Source: Polyangiaceae bacterium (GTDB taxonomy: Bacteria; Myxococcota_A; Polyangia; Polyangiales; Polyangiaceae). Taken from it: a stretch of DNA of 64,000 bases. Of this stretch, positions 1 to 8,941 are shown one piece after another. A program made the position numbers and the translations under genes. The DNA lies in contig JAICQQ010000017.1 of the NCBI GenBank assembly GCA_025937785.1, positions 1-64,000 of the forward strand, given 5' to 3'. The number at the start of each line of letters is the position of its first letter. Positions within the stretch are counted from its first letter, which is position 1. The notes under the pieces were generated by a model, which was given only the letters and a program-made list of their open reading frames with translations, was not told the DNA's origin and did no database searches.

Positions 1-1
1 A

Positions 2-253
2 GCTGGCAACGGGCACGCGAGTATCGTGCGCCTCCTCCTAGAGTTCGGCGCAGATCCCAACGCCGCGGATGACTATGCTGAAACCGTGCTTGTCCGGGCA
101 GCGGCGGGCGGACACTTGGAGGTGGTACGGGCGCTGCTGGCAGCCGGCGCCGACCCGTCGCAGCGCGGAGAGTTGGAGCGCTTGCCCTACGAAGAGGCGG
201 CGCTCAACGGCCATCACGAAGTGGCAAGGTTACTCCAAGACCCTAAGCGGTAG
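2..253 (+). CDS. Ankyrin-repeat protein, 3' part only
   Basis: The frame is open from the first bases of the window, so the 5' end lies outside it. The visible ~83 residues contain ankyrin repeats: helix pairs such as GHLEVVRALLAAGADP and an upstream LLLEFGADPNAAD. Ankyrin repeats are protein-protein interaction scaffolds. Nothing visible points to a specific partner or an enzymatic domain. The gene lies outside the integrated element and reads towards its left end. In the chromosome before integration it would have been convergent with RNase D. Confidence 0.8.
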   Translation, partial: AGNGHASIVRLLLEFGADPNAADDYAETVLVRAAAGGHLEVVRALLAAGADPSQRGELERLPYEEAALNGHHEVARLLQDPKR

Positions 254-386
254 ACGCGCCCAGCCGACCGACAGATCCGTTGGCGCGAACGATGCGAAGC
301 TCTGGCTCACTACGCGGATACTTGTCAACCGATCGCGCCCCGAAGTTCTCGGTTCCGGCGAACCCCGCAAAGGGCCCCATTCAGCA

Positions 387-410
387 AAGGCCTCGTAACT
401 ACGAGGCCTT
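387..410. terminator. Hairpin between ankyrin gene and left att repeat
   Basis: A perfect 10-bp stem (aaggcctcgt / acgaggcctt) closes a 4-nt loop (aact). There is no clear T tract on either side. It follows the ankyrin gene and, in the pre-integration chromosome, would also follow RNase D on the other strand, so a bidirectional terminator is a reasonable reading. Confidence 0.5.
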
Positions 411-417
411 GTATGAG

Positions 418-440
418 TTGCTCCAGCGGTAGGACTCGAA
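418..440. repeat. Left attachment-site repeat (attL core)
   Basis: 23 bp identical to 42793-42815, starting ttgctccagc and ending ggactcgaa. Immediately outside the core the two copies differ (aatacc here, cctacg at the right copy), as expected for the edge of a recombination core. On the minus strand it reads as T-loop ttcgagt, stem half cctac and an acceptor-like tail cgctggag. Confidence 0.88.
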
Positions 441-806
441 AATACCGCCCAGGTAGCGAACGGTCGCGAAACGGCGCGAAATGACGCGAGCGGGTCAGAT
501 GTCGAGCACGTTGGCGACGGTTCGCGACGTTCGTGGACGGAATCCTGGACGATATCGGGCGGCGCCGAGGCGGCTCGGGCGTACCTCGAGGCCGGTGCTG
601 CCGGGCTGCCATGCTCGGAGCTCGCTGTCGAATTGGCACGCGCGGTGCTCGGTCATCCAGACGTCCAATTGGCACTGCGGGTGCTCAAGGGTGGGCCGTT
701 CGTCCATGAGCGAGCGACAGCTCTGGCGCAACGAGTATTAGCTTCGGCGCAAGTTGGGCAAGTCGAAACACCCGCCGGCACTGCTACCTCGGGAAACTCA
801 AGGTAG
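441..806 (+). pseudogene. Detached 3' part of the element's integrase gene
   Basis: An open frame of 121 codons plus stop (TAG 804-806), with no start of its own, begins directly at the inner edge of the left repeat. Its frame is the one the integrase (41559 on) would continue in if 42815 were joined to 441. The later part looks coding: helical, Ala/Leu/Glu-rich text such as GGAEAARAYLEAG and SELAVELARAVLG. Its stop overlaps by 9 bp the end of the convergent ligase gene (798-2204), the tight packing expected of a real gene end. I infer that the native integrase is about 540 aa (419 residues up to the repeat plus these 121) and that integration separates the two parts. Confidence 0.7.
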
Positions 807-2204
807 GCGGATCGCATGTTCTTCTACCAGCTTTCCTAACCCTGAATGCTCAAAAAGCTGAGCAGCGCGGTCGGCGGGACCAAGCCCGTCCGAAAGCCGT
901 CTCCACAGGGCTTCCAGATAGACGTCCTCCCCGAGCCCCCGCTTCCCTAAGCCGGCGCTGGCGATCGAAAGGACTTTCTCCGCGAGCCGGTCGAGTCTGA
1001 CTTCACCCACCTCGCCATGCAGCCCTCTTGTCATGGCTGCAAACCGAAGCGGTACGAAGTTCTCGGTACCAATAGCGTCAGCCAAAGCTTCCGACTCGGC
1101 TAGGTTCTCTACTAGTCCAAGGACAAGGGCGGGAACCGAGAGCAAAGCATTGGGCGGTTGCTGGCAAGAGACCCGCGACTCCACCGTTCCATAAGACGGC
1201 GAAAGCCGTGCGTTGAACTCAAGCAAGGCGGCGAAGTAGTATAGGTCTTCGGGTCGGGGCACAACTACTTCACGTCCACCATCAAGACGGGTGCCCTCAA
1301 GCGGCCCGCCTCGCTCAAAAAAGTCGCCAACCGTAACGTCGTCGGGCAACCGCAGCGTGTAGGCACCACGCTGCACTAAAGTGGCGCGCAAGCGGCAAAG
1401 GTACCCCGTATAGTCGCTTAGACTGCGAAACGTCGGAGCTACGCCCTTCGTGCTAATTGCCTGAAAGGTGCCTTGGTCAAAGACCCAGTCATACATACGT
1501 TCACGTACTGCTTTCAAGTTCGGATCTACCGAGGCGCGCCAGACCGAACTATTGGCGGTCAACGCTAGTTGGACGCCAGCCAGGGCGTTCAACACATTGA
1601 GTACGCGCACTGCTTCGGAAGCACTCACTTTGACGTGACACTGGCTTGCAGCTGCAACTGTAAAGAGATGAATGTCTTCCCCATCCTCTTCGGAAAGCCA
1701 ATCGTTGCTGGAAAGAGCCGGGTAGTGGAGATAGCGTTGCTTGGGAGCAACCAGGCGCCGAGAGGGTGGAGTGCTCGGCTGAATCCCGTAACCCAAAAGT
1801 GAACATTTGTGTCTAGCCACGCACCGCAGCACAGGGGCTAAGACTTCGCCGAGTCGTTGCTCTGCCAGGAACAACGTCCGTTCCGGCGCAAGTGAAATTT
1901 CAAGTGTGCAGTAGCCCAACTCTAGCGACACGACATGGCTATCAAATCCACCAAAGCTCGCGCGGTCGCCGAGCGATGGCGAGCGCGCGAGAACTACCGC
2001 ACCCGTATGCGCGTCGCTTTGGAGCGTAAAAGACTCTTCTTGAAGCGTCTCAAGGATACTCCGCACAGCTTCGTACGAGGGAGCTTCGCCCGCGGATGTA
2101 ACGATGGGAAACTCCAACTCGATTCCAACGCTGCGATCGCCACGAACTTCCGAATCAAACTGCGCTCGAAACTGCTGATCGAGCTCGGATAAAATTGCTG
2201 CCAT
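798..2204 (-). CDS. GCS2-family carboxylate-amine (glutamate-cysteine-ligase-like) ligase
   Basis: About 468 aa. The family couples ATP hydrolysis to formation of an amide bond between a carboxylate, often glutamate, and an amine. Family-type signatures are VGIELEFP (about residues 26-33), GYCTLEISLAP (about 98-108), a Q-C-H-V-K stretch after FTVAAAS, and GTVESRVS in the C-terminal third. The start at 2204 (MAAILSELDQ) gives a normal N-terminus; the frame stays open further upstream, into the end of the preceding gene. It is the last gene of a minus-strand set with the trypsin-NACHT gene (131-bp gap). It is probably not a housekeeping GshA: it lies in mobile cargo and no glutathione-pathway partner is nearby. 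The substrate cannot be told from sequence. Confidence 0.75.
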   Translation of the reverse strand: MAAILSELDQQFRAQFDSEVRGDRSVGIELEFPIVTSAGEAPSYEAVRSILETLQEESFTLQSDAHTGAVVLARSPSLGDRASFGGFDSHVVSLELGYCTLEISLAPERTLFLAEQRLGEVLAPVLRCVARHKCSLLGYGIQPSTPPSRRLVAPKQRYLHYPALSSNDWLSEEDGEDIHLFTVAAASQCHVKVSASEAVRVLNVLNALAGVQLALTANSSVWRASVDPNLKAVRERMYDWVFDQGTFQAISTKGVAPTFRSLSDYTGYLCRLRATLVQRGAYTLRLPDDVTVGDFFERGGPLEGTRLDGGREVVVPRPEDLYYFAALLEFNARLSPSYGTVESRVSCQQPPNALLSVPALVLGLVENLAESEALADAIGTENFVPLRFAAMTRGLHGEVGEVRLDRLAEKVLSIASAGLGKRGLGEDVYLEALWRRLSDGLGPADRAAQLFEHSGLGKLVEEHAIRLP

Positions 2205-2335
2205 TGTTAACACCGCCCAACGAGCCTGGGGTGGCTGAATACCACTTCCGTGTGCCGGGAAATCCTCGACCCGGTTGCGCCAAGATTCGTTGCAACCAGA
2301 CAACCTATGGTTGCATTGCCTACCACCTTGGGCAC

Positions 2336-5300
2336 CTATCGTTTGCCCGAACTTTGCGCACTCCATGAGATAGTTCGAACAGCCAGGTGTGCTGCCTGTC
2401 GAATATCGTTCGATTCGCCGCCATCATCGGCAGCGCTGCGAAGAAACGGCACTGAACGAAGAGAGCCTGCCCGATTTAGTGCAATCACCGCGGCCAAGCG
2501 TCGCTGGTCGCCAGGCCGCTGCTCACCACGACGAAGCGGAGGAAGTGGCCTCGGCCAATTCCTCGGCCAGGTAGTCGGGCGAAGACAAGTCAAAAGGGCG
2601 TCCTCGACCCTGCTGTCGCCCTGGAATTTGCTCAAAGAACGAATAGCCTGCGTGATTGCCCCGACCTCAGACTCCTTGAACATGGTCTCAACGATCAATT
2701 CTGATGCCTGCGACGTACCAAGGAGTCCGAGGCCACGATAGCCAACCAGTCTTTCTCTCACGCCACAGGGTGACTCAAAGCATGATCGCAATACTCCCAT
2801 CGCTGTCGGACTCCTGACAGCAGATAGCGCAACTGCCGCGCGACCCCACGAAGGGCTTGGTGGTCTACTCGTGTTAATGACAGCCTGAATCCATGGCTCC
2901 GCCAGTTTTGATGGCACAGCGGTGAAGAGTCGCAAACTTGCGGCGTGGAGTGCACCCGGGACCGCAGGATCGATCGTCGCTGCAATAAGCTCATGGCCCG
3001 CAGCACTCCCGGAAGCTGTCAGTGCGCCCAAGCAACATCGCCAAAGATGCTCGCACTCCGGGCCCTCCTCCACCTGGGGCAGAATATGGTTTGCCGCCTC
3101 GGGCACAAGGCGAACCAAAGTGTCCAGAGCGCTGCAACGGAGTGCAAGTGCAAGACTCCGATCCAGTACCCACTCATTCAAGAAGGTGCGGTCACTCAAG
3201 CGCATGAGCAACTGAATCGCGCCCAGGAAATGTGTGCGCCCCACATCATCGCGACAGTCACGCAACATCCCTCGCACGCTGTCAGGTTCCAAATCGAGCC
3301 AGTCGCTGTCCATGCATTGCCTGACGAGCAGCTGCATCGTCACGTCAACATTCGTCGTGAACGCGCGATCTAGTAGCTGAATCCAGGTGCGGGCATCCGC
3401 TGTCTTCATCAAGACGTACCCAGCGGTGGCACGAAACCGACTTGCGGGCGACTCGAGTCGCGCTCCGAGCGCTCCGGCGTCTGCCGCTCCAAGATCGGCT
3501 AGCGCAAGGGCGCTAGCGGCCTCGATGGTGCTCGAGTCATTCTGCAAACATGCAAGCAACTCCTGGGAGACCGAGAGATCACCGGAGCGACCGAGCGCGC
3601 GAACAATCGCAGACACCACCGTAATCCCAACCTCACTTTCGGCCACACCGGCGGTGCGCAGCTGACGCAAGAGCGCCAACAATTCGCTACCGGAAGCGGG
3701 CAAGCCAATGAGATCAAGCAAGCGCACGTAGCGCATCAGGTCTTCAAACGTGGTGCGCCCTTCCAATCTCTCGATAGCCTTCACGAAGGTTCGCTGCATG
3801 AGCATCTCATGGCTGCGACATAACAGCGCCAATGTGACAGTTGCATCGTCCACCACATGGTCGGGGTTCGTTGAATCGAAGATCTCCGCGACAACACGGT
3901 CTGTCAGGGCTAGCGGCAAATCACCCGACACTTCGGGAGCATCACTCATGCAACGCCCTGCCAGAAATAGTCGGTCCGTTTCTGCGTTTTCGATGTCAAC
4001 GTCGTCGGTCGCCAATGCTCGCCGAAGAAGCTCCGGCACCCGGTCTGCCGGCAGTAGCCCGGAGGCGATGCGCACTACTTCTTCCCAACGCGGATCCCCA
4101 ATGTGCTCGGCAAACTTTTCGTGCTCCCACTGGTCGCGACGAGTGCAATAGCTCGCAGCGAGAAACTCTTGAAACGTAAGATGAATGAAGCGAAACCACG
4201 ACGGCTCAGCTTCAACAAGCAACCCATCGTGTCGCACCAGCACGTCCGCCAGGGCTTCTGCATCCGGACCCGCGAGAATCGAAGAAACATGCTCGCTCTG
4301 GTACCGATCAATCCAGTCTAAAAGTGTCTCCTCGCTGCACGTCTCTTGGTTCGCCAACAACATCTCGAAGGCCAACCATTCCAACAGTTTTAGCTTTGCC
4401 CGCTTGGAAAACTTGGCCGTCGCCGGCGTGTCGCCGCGACGTCTTAGAAACAGGTCGACCACACGCCGGTAGAGGGTTGCTCGGTGGGTTGGAAGGCGGA
4501 AGTTTCGGTCATTCTCGGTCACTACCGCGATGAGCGATAGAAGTAGCGGATTCCGCGCGAAGGTGGACAAGCCGACATTCGCCCGCAATTGACGTTCTAA
4601 GGCGACTGCTTTGGAGCCGTCATCCCGAAACCATTGAAGCAGAAACCTGCGCTGCTGCGGCGGCGAGAACCCGACCACCTCGTAGACACGGAACGCGCTC
4701 GAGAAGAGACCCGGGGGCAGAACGGCCGAGCGACAGGTTACTACGACCTTGTTACCGTCTGCTGCGATCCCGCTGACCTCGCTACGTATCGTTTCGTAGG
4801 CCTCCACGGGAACCTCGTCCAAGCCATCGAAAAAATAGACCGCATCCCCTGCTGAAGTTGCTTCCGTCACCGCCTCAGCGTGCTTGGGGTAGACCTTCCT
4901 GATGTGCTCGCTCAAGCAACCCGGCCGAGGATCAAGATGCACGAGCTTCAGGTACACCGGCAGCTTGCCACCGAATAGTTCGCCCCGACACGCACGTGAT
5001 ACCAGGTGACGCAAGAAGGTTGTTTTTCCGATACCCGGCTCCCCAATGACTATCAAACGCTGATGAGCGAGCACCTCGTGCACACTAGCCTCTCGCTGCC
5101 GGTAGTGACGATGAGGGCTTCCTAGATCACGGCGGACGTCAGCCTCCTTGGCTGATTCGAATCCGCGCGATTCGAGCGCACCAGCAACGTTCATCATCAA
5201 TGACTTTCCAACCACAGAGTCCGGCGCCAAGCTGAGCGATATGTATATATCCTCCAACTTGAGCTCTCGATGCAGGTCCACCATCGTAATGTGACGATGC

Positions 5301-5944
5301 TCTTCCGCGAGGCGATCAATGTACTTCTGAAGCTCAGCCCCACGTCGAGCAAGGTTTGCAGTCAGGGCGTGATTTCTTGCGAGAAGATCGGGATACAGCT
5401 CTTCTAGTTTTTCTACCGGTACTGCGTAGCCGCCCCCGTCTGGATTCTCCCGCTTGACCAAACCAACCACTCGCCCATCTTCGAGCGAGTACAACGGAGC
5501 TCCGCTGGCACCGGGTTGAACACGAGTACCTTGGACAAGTAGCAGTTCAGCACTAGCATCCCCTATCCGCTCGAGAGCGACACCTGCTAACGTTCCCCAG
5601 TACGAGTATCCATTGTACCTTCTATCGGTATACTGAAACCCGTAGGAATAGACGCTACCTCCGAATTTCTCCGGCCTTCCGATGGGAACCACTGGGTGCT
5701 GCAGCTCAGTGACGCAAACGAGGGCTACGTCAGCTGAGCTGCTGGGCAAGAGAACCTCGCGTACACTCAGTTGTCCAACTCGCGAGGTAAGTCGTAGTTC
5801 CGTTCCGCCACCTTCGATCACGTGACGGCATGTTGCAACTACGCCGGGGAGCACAAAGAACCCCGAACCGACGACGTCAGAGTGGTCTATCCTGATTACG
5901 GAATCAACGATGGCTGCTGTCTCGGAACGCGTGAGTAGCCTCAT
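2336..5944 (-). CDS. Trypsin-like protease / NACHT NTPase / HEAT-repeat protein
   Basis: 1202 aa. The N-terminus is a trypsin-like serine protease with a complete apparent triad: His41 (ATCRHVIEGG), Asp72 (SADVALV) and Ser147 (PGASGAPLY). A NACHT STAND ATPase follows, with Walker A GEPGIGKTT (301-309), Walker B FFDGLDE (371-377) and a NACHT winged-helix region (GFSPPQQRRFLLQWF). From about residue 700 to the end there are repeated helix pairs of HEAT or armadillo type, the usual sensor region. Such proteins are known in bacterial immunity, where a sensor triggers oligomerisation and activates an effector; here the effector would be the protease. It starts 3 bp after the FGE-fold gene, so the two are co-transcribed. 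No signal peptide: cytoplasmic. Confidence 0.88.
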   Translation of the reverse strand: MRLLTRSETAAIVDSVIRIDHSDVVGSGFFVLPGVVATCRHVIEGGGTELRLTSRVGQLSVREVLLPSSSADVALVCVTELQHPVVPIGRPEKFGGSVYSYGFQYTDRRYNGYSYWGTLAGVALERIGDASAELLLVQGTRVQPGASGAPLYSLEDGRVVGLVKRENPDGGGYAVPVEKLEELYPDLLARNHALTANLARRGAELQKYIDRLAEEHRHITMVDLHRELKLEDIYISLSLAPDSVVGKSLMMNVAGALESRGFESAKEADVRRDLGSPHRHYRQREASVHEVLAHQRLIVIGEPGIGKTTFLRHLVSRACRGELFGGKLPVYLKLVHLDPRPGCLSEHIRKVYPKHAEAVTEATSAGDAVYFFDGLDEVPVEAYETIRSEVSGIAADGNKVVVTCRSAVLPPGLFSSAFRVYEVVGFSPPQQRRFLLQWFRDDGSKAVALERQLRANVGLSTFARNPLLLSLIAVVTENDRNFRLPTHRATLYRRVVDLFLRRRGDTPATAKFSKRAKLKLLEWLAFEMLLANQETCSEETLLDWIDRYQSEHVSSILAGPDAEALADVLVRHDGLLVEAEPSWFRFIHLTFQEFLAASYCTRRDQWEHEKFAEHIGDPRWEEVVRIASGLLPADRVPELLRRALATDDVDIENAETDRLFLAGRCMSDAPEVSGDLPLALTDRVVAEIFDSTNPDHVVDDATVTLALLCRSHEMLMQRTFVKAIERLEGRTTFEDLMRYVRLLDLIGLPASGSELLALLRQLRTAGVAESEVGITVVSAIVRALGRSGDLSVSQELLACLQNDSSTIEAASALALADLGAADAGALGARLESPASRFRATAGYVLMKTADARTWIQLLDRAFTTNVDVTMQLLVRQCMDSDWLDLEPDSVRGMLRDCRDDVGRTHFLGAIQLLMRLSDRTFLNEWVLDRSLALALRCSALDTLVRLVPEAANHILPQVEEGPECEHLWRCCLGALTASGSAAGHELIAATIDPAVPGALHAASLRLFTAVPSKLAEPWIQAVINTSRPPSPSWGRAAVALSAVRSPTAMGVLRSCFESPCGVRERLVGYRGLGLLGTSQASELIVETMFKESEVGAITQAIRSLSKFQGDSRVEDALLTCLRPTTWPRNWPRPLPPLRRGEQRPGDQRRLAAVIALNRAGSLRSVPFLRSAADDGGESNDIRQAAHLAVRTISWSAQSSGKR

Positions 5945-5947
5945 TGC

Positions 5948-6715
5948 TCATGTTCCACCTTGGCGGAAAGCAGGGCGCCATCGCCTCGCCACCACGCGAA
6001 ACCCATCGTCTCCGCCACCTTGGTTGATCGAATTCGTCCAGTCACGACATGCAGGACGCACGATCTCCTTGGTACAGAATGCAGAGCCACCCTTCACCAC
6101 CCGCTGCGGTGAAGGCACGAGGTTGACGGGGTCCACAGTCGGTATCGCTTCATGAGAGAAAGCATGATGATAGTCTTCGCACCACTCCCACACGCAGCCG
6201 GACATATGCAAGCAGCCGTAGGGCGACGCCCCACTACCGAACTGGAACACCGAAGCAAAACCTTCGTGGCCGTTTTCCGCGCAATTGCATCGGCTCTCGT
6301 CGAATTCGTTTCCCCAGGGCCAGACGCGGTCATCGCCTCCGCGCGCAGCCTTCTCCCATTCGGCTTCGGTTGGTAGCGCAACAGCTTTGCCGGATACCGC
6401 AGCAAGCCACGAGCAATATGCGTTAGCCAGTTCCCATGATACCTTCGTCATAGGAAGGTCGCCATCGGACTCCAGCGCCTTCGGCCAGCCGTAGCGATCC
6501 ACATCTGACCAGTGCTGCGGAAACGGTGAGCCCACACTGCGCAGGAAGGCCGCAAACTGACGCTGAGATGTAGGTGAGCGCGATATTTCAAACGTCGAAA
6601 TGAACACTTCGCGAAGAGGGAACTCTCTGGGCCCTGCATATACGTCGTGATGATCGCTCCCAAGGCACGAGATGCCCTCCCCGACTACAACGAATTCGTG
6701 ACCGTTCAAGTCCAT
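5948..6715 (-). CDS. Formylglycine-generating-enzyme (SUMF1) fold protein
   Basis: 255 aa, a full FGE/sulfatase-modifying-factor domain: FEISRSPTSQRQFAAFL, LPTEAEWEKAARGG (114-127), CVWEWCEDY and VKGGSAFC near the end. True FGEs oxidise a cysteine in sulfatases using two active-site cysteines five residues apart. Here Cys214 matches the first, but Val219 sits where the second should be, so classical activity is doubtful and a binding or altered catalytic role is more likely. Domains of this fold recur with STAND NTPases and trypsin-type proteases in bacterial conflict systems. No sulfatase gene is nearby. It starts 18 bp after the Trypco1 gene and ends 3 bp before the trypsin-NACHT gene. Confidence 0.85.
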   Translation of the reverse strand: MDLNGHEFVVVGEGISCLGSDHHDVYAGPREFPLREVFISTFEISRSPTSQRQFAAFLRSVGSPFPQHWSDVDRYGWPKALESDGDLPMTKVSWELANAYCSWLAAVSGKAVALPTEAEWEKAARGGDDRVWPWGNEFDESRCNCAENGHEGFASVFQFGSGASPYGCLHMSGCVWEWCEDYHHAFSHEAIPTVDPVNLVPSPQRVVKGGSAFCTKEIVRPACRDWTNSINQGGGDDGFRVVARRWRPAFRQGGT

Positions 6716-6733
6716 CTAAGCGCGATCACGGCA

Positions 6734-7036
6734 CTATCGGCGCTCCCATTCGAGCTTGATCCCGAAGTTCGCGGCAACGTTTCCTTTCGCGATTACCACG
6801 GCCAAGCCCGATGTCTCCACTTTAAACCCGACGCCGAATTCAACCGTGGCTTTGGTCGGTCCCAGCTCGCTGATCAGTGTCTCGAGATCGCGGCACACTG
6901 ATCGGACCGCCGGAAGAGCCTCCGCGAACTGACGCTCCACCCCGCCCTTCGCTGCGACTTCTCTCTCAACGGCGACGTCTACATTGTCAAGCCAAACCAC
7001 TGCATTGTCCGATAGCCTAACTTTTGTCGTGGTCAT
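6734..7036 (-). CDS. Trypco1 (CU044_2847-type, trypsin-co-occurring) domain protein
   Basis: 100 aa, a single small beta-rich domain. The C-terminal pattern VEFGVGFKVETSG...ANFGIKLEWER is typical of the Trypco1/CU044_2847 family, named for its frequent linkage to trypsin-like proteases in prokaryotic conflict loci. The role is unknown in general; as an inference it may be a protease substrate, regulator or adaptor. The start overlaps the stop of the upstream gene by 4 bp (ATGA), so translational coupling is likely. A trypsin-NACHT gene two positions downstream fits the family's usual company. Confidence 0.75.
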   Translation of the reverse strand: MTTTKVRLSDNAVVWLDNVDVAVEREVAAKGGVERQFAEALPAVRSVCRDLETLISELGPTKATVEFGVGFKVETSGLAVVIAKGNVAANFGIKLEWERR

Positions 7037-7746
7037 TCTAACACGTTCCTTTCCATGGGCTCAGCACACCGACCCTTCGCAGGAAGTGCATCAAGGACCC
7101 CGTATGCTTCGTCTAGAATCACAGCCATACCCCTTTCACCCAACGACACGCCAAAGCGAAGATCGTCAACCGCCTCGTCCGAAAACTCAGTCACCGTGGC
7201 GAGCAGATCGTTCAAGTGGTGTGCGTCTACCTCGATGTGCAGGTCGAAAAAGCAGGATTGAACCGCGGGATAGTACTGGTTGATAGCCCGCTGCGCGGCG
7301 CGGTAAGTGACGGGCGTCAGCGCTTCGTTGACCATCATGTAGCCCAAAACACAAGCCTCGCGATCCGAATGGGAGACAGCATACGCTAGCGACACCGCCA
7401 GCTTCACTCCGGCGCACTCCCCGTAATTAGCAAACTGCTCGCGCGGCACACCAAGTGCGTCCAACAAGTGCAGGTAGTGTAGAAAATGGGCGTCACTAGG
7501 ATCACCTTTGCCGAGTTCGTCGTCCAGGTTTCGCTCTAACACTGCTCGGACTTTACGACTCCGGGAGCGATCAACGATTCCTCGTAGCACTTCCGGAAAC
7601 GTATTGCTCTCCCGACCCGCGCAAAAGATCCATCGAAGCGCCTGCTGACGCGTCAGACTTCCTGCCTCGGCATCAACAACAAACGGGTGTTGTTGGACTC
7701 GGGCCACCGCCCCTTCGACCAGTGCCTTCGCTGTGGATACTTGCAT
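7033..7746 (-). CDS. Haem-oxygenase-like diiron enzyme (iron-containing redox enzyme family)
   Basis: 237 aa, all-helical, of the TenA/PqqC-like haem-oxygenase-like diiron oxidase/oxygenase (HDO) type. Likely metal ligands can be seen in the expected order: Glu77 and His87 (LDDELGKGDPSDAHF), Glu141 (MMVNEALTP), then His170, Asp174 and His177 (DLHIEVDAHH). Relatives oxidise small molecules, fatty acids or amino-acid-derived substrates with O2. The gene sits between DUF2000 (28-bp gap) and Trypco1 (4-bp overlap). Its company with a GCS2 ligase four genes downstream suggests that a small molecule or peptide is made or modified; that is an inference. Substrate unknown. Confidence 0.75.
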   Translation of the reverse strand: MQVSTAKALVEGAVARVQQHPFVVDAEAGSLTRQQALRWIFCAGRESNTFPEVLRGIVDRSRSRKVRAVLERNLDDELGKGDPSDAHFLHYLHLLDALGVPREQFANYGECAGVKLAVSLAYAVSHSDREACVLGYMMVNEALTPVTYRAAQRAINQYYPAVQSCFFDLHIEVDAHHLNDLLATVTEFSDEAVDDLRFGVSLGERGMAVILDEAYGVLDALPAKGRCAEPMERNVLE

Positions 7747-7774
7747 CGTACGGTCCTCTCGTCCCGTTGGGTCC

Positions 7775-8227
7775 TCATTTCCACAACGTGAACTTGCCCG
7801 TCAGTTCAGTCAGCACTCCTGCGTCTCCGAATAGAATCGCACCCAGGTAAACAAGCGCAGGCTCAATACTGCCCGCCAGCGACTTAGCCAGATCGTCATC
7901 GTGGGCGGTTGTCAGCATTTGTTCTGGATAGTCCACCAGAACCAGACCTTCTTGCTGACGCGCCTCTTCGACTAGGCGCCTCAACCTGCCTTGTTTCACA
8001 CGAGTTACAATCACCGGGTACCTTGAAATACCTACGTGGTGGACACCCGATCCGTCGGTCAGTTGCGCACGTCCCATTAGACCAGCGTCAGCGTGAGCGC
8101 CAAGGGCGATGCCCAAATGTCCGATGACGTTTAGCGCAATCCCGGGCTCGACATTTGCCGCCACCACCGCAACGACCTTTTTGGCGCGATAATCATAGGT
8201 CACACGACTCTCCGCCTCCTTGCGCAT
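7775..8227 (-). CDS. DUF2000 family protein (peptidyl-tRNA-hydrolase-II-like fold)
   Basis: Up to 150 aa. The pattern KKVVAVVAANVEPGIALNVIGHLGIALGA is the DUF2000 N-terminal signature, and the rest (YPVIVTRVKQGRLRRLVEEA...EGLVLVDYPEQML) fits that domain's length. The family has no assigned reaction; the fold is related to PTH2 peptidyl-tRNA hydrolases. First gene of the six-gene minus-strand unit. Start uncertain: the ATG at 8227 lacks a ribosome binding site, while a GTG at 8203 is preceded by a ggaggcggagag stretch and better matches the usual N-terminus. Confidence 0.7.
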   Translation of the reverse strand: MRKEAESRVTYDYRAKKVVAVVAANVEPGIALNVIGHLGIALGAHADAGLMGRAQLTDGSGVHHVGISRYPVIVTRVKQGRLRRLVEEARQQEGLVLVDYPEQMLTTAHDDDLAKSLAGSIEPALVYLGAILFGDAGVLTELTGKFTLWK

Positions 8228-8941
8228 TTATACCATTAGACGTTTGATACCAGCAAGTCAAGAACGTTCGTGTAGCCGCTAAGAGAGCGCAAGGAAACCC
8301 CCGTCTAGAGTGTTCAGCGTCAACTACGATTGTCGCTGCATGCATGATCACGGGAATCCGCACTGAAGCGCTGTTCACTTATTCATCATCGCTCGCTGAC
8401 TGAGCCCATTCAGAAAGGGAACGACGTTACTTAACTCCAGCGGCAAGAGCTGGAAACTTAACCTTACAAAGGTCGCAAGACATCGCTTTGGTGCCGCTCT
8501 TCCTCCTGACGCTGAGCTAGCTCGGAGCCTCCGGAGGCAGGCAAGCACAGCGAATGCCACCACCACCCGGGCGGATTGTCCCGATGTCGGGACATCGGCA
8601 GACCGTGCTGCGTCCTGAAACCGGTGAGCATGAGATGGCTATTGTCATCGATGCCACGGAAGCCAATGACGTCGGCACCGCCAGGCTTCGCCCCAACTGG
8701 CGCATTCCCTGTCGGCCCCGTCAGCTCGTCACTGCACGGTGTCCGACTGCCGCGCCTTTCGTGGTGGGCCTCGTGTATAGCGGTTGAGTGGCGTACGCCA
8801 GCAGCACGCCGGTCGGTCCCAGAAAGTCGCGAGATTCTGCCTCGAACGTGTCGTGCTCTTTGCTACGATTGCCGCGACCCGCGCAAATCGGTGACTTCAC
8901 CGCTGCCCCCAAGCAGGGACCGAGGCACCAGCCGGGGGTCG
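8228..8941. other. Intergenic region upstream of the six-gene unit
   Basis: About 710 bp between two minus-strand units. Short open frames exist on both strands, but none has a recognisable domain, convincing start or conserved-looking composition. It presumably holds the promoter of the DUF2000-to-ligase unit and contains the palindrome at 8577-8598. No terminator hairpin with a T tract was seen. Confidence 0.5.
8577..8598. promoter_or_regulatory. Overlapping perfect palindromes, possible operator
   Basis: tgtcccga-tg-tcgggaca (8577-8594) is a perfect 8-bp inverted repeat. It overlaps a second perfect one, ccgatgtc-gg-gacatcgg (8581-8598). It lies about 350 bp upstream of the DUF2000 gene. 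A near copy in the opposite sense occurs at 11038-11056. A transcription-factor site or a short hairpin are both possible. Confidence 0.4.

Noticed and set aside
798-2204. Housekeeping glutamate-cysteine ligase gshA
   Set aside because: It is in mobile cargo beside a trypsin-NACHT gene, with no gshB, so only the family-level name is justified.
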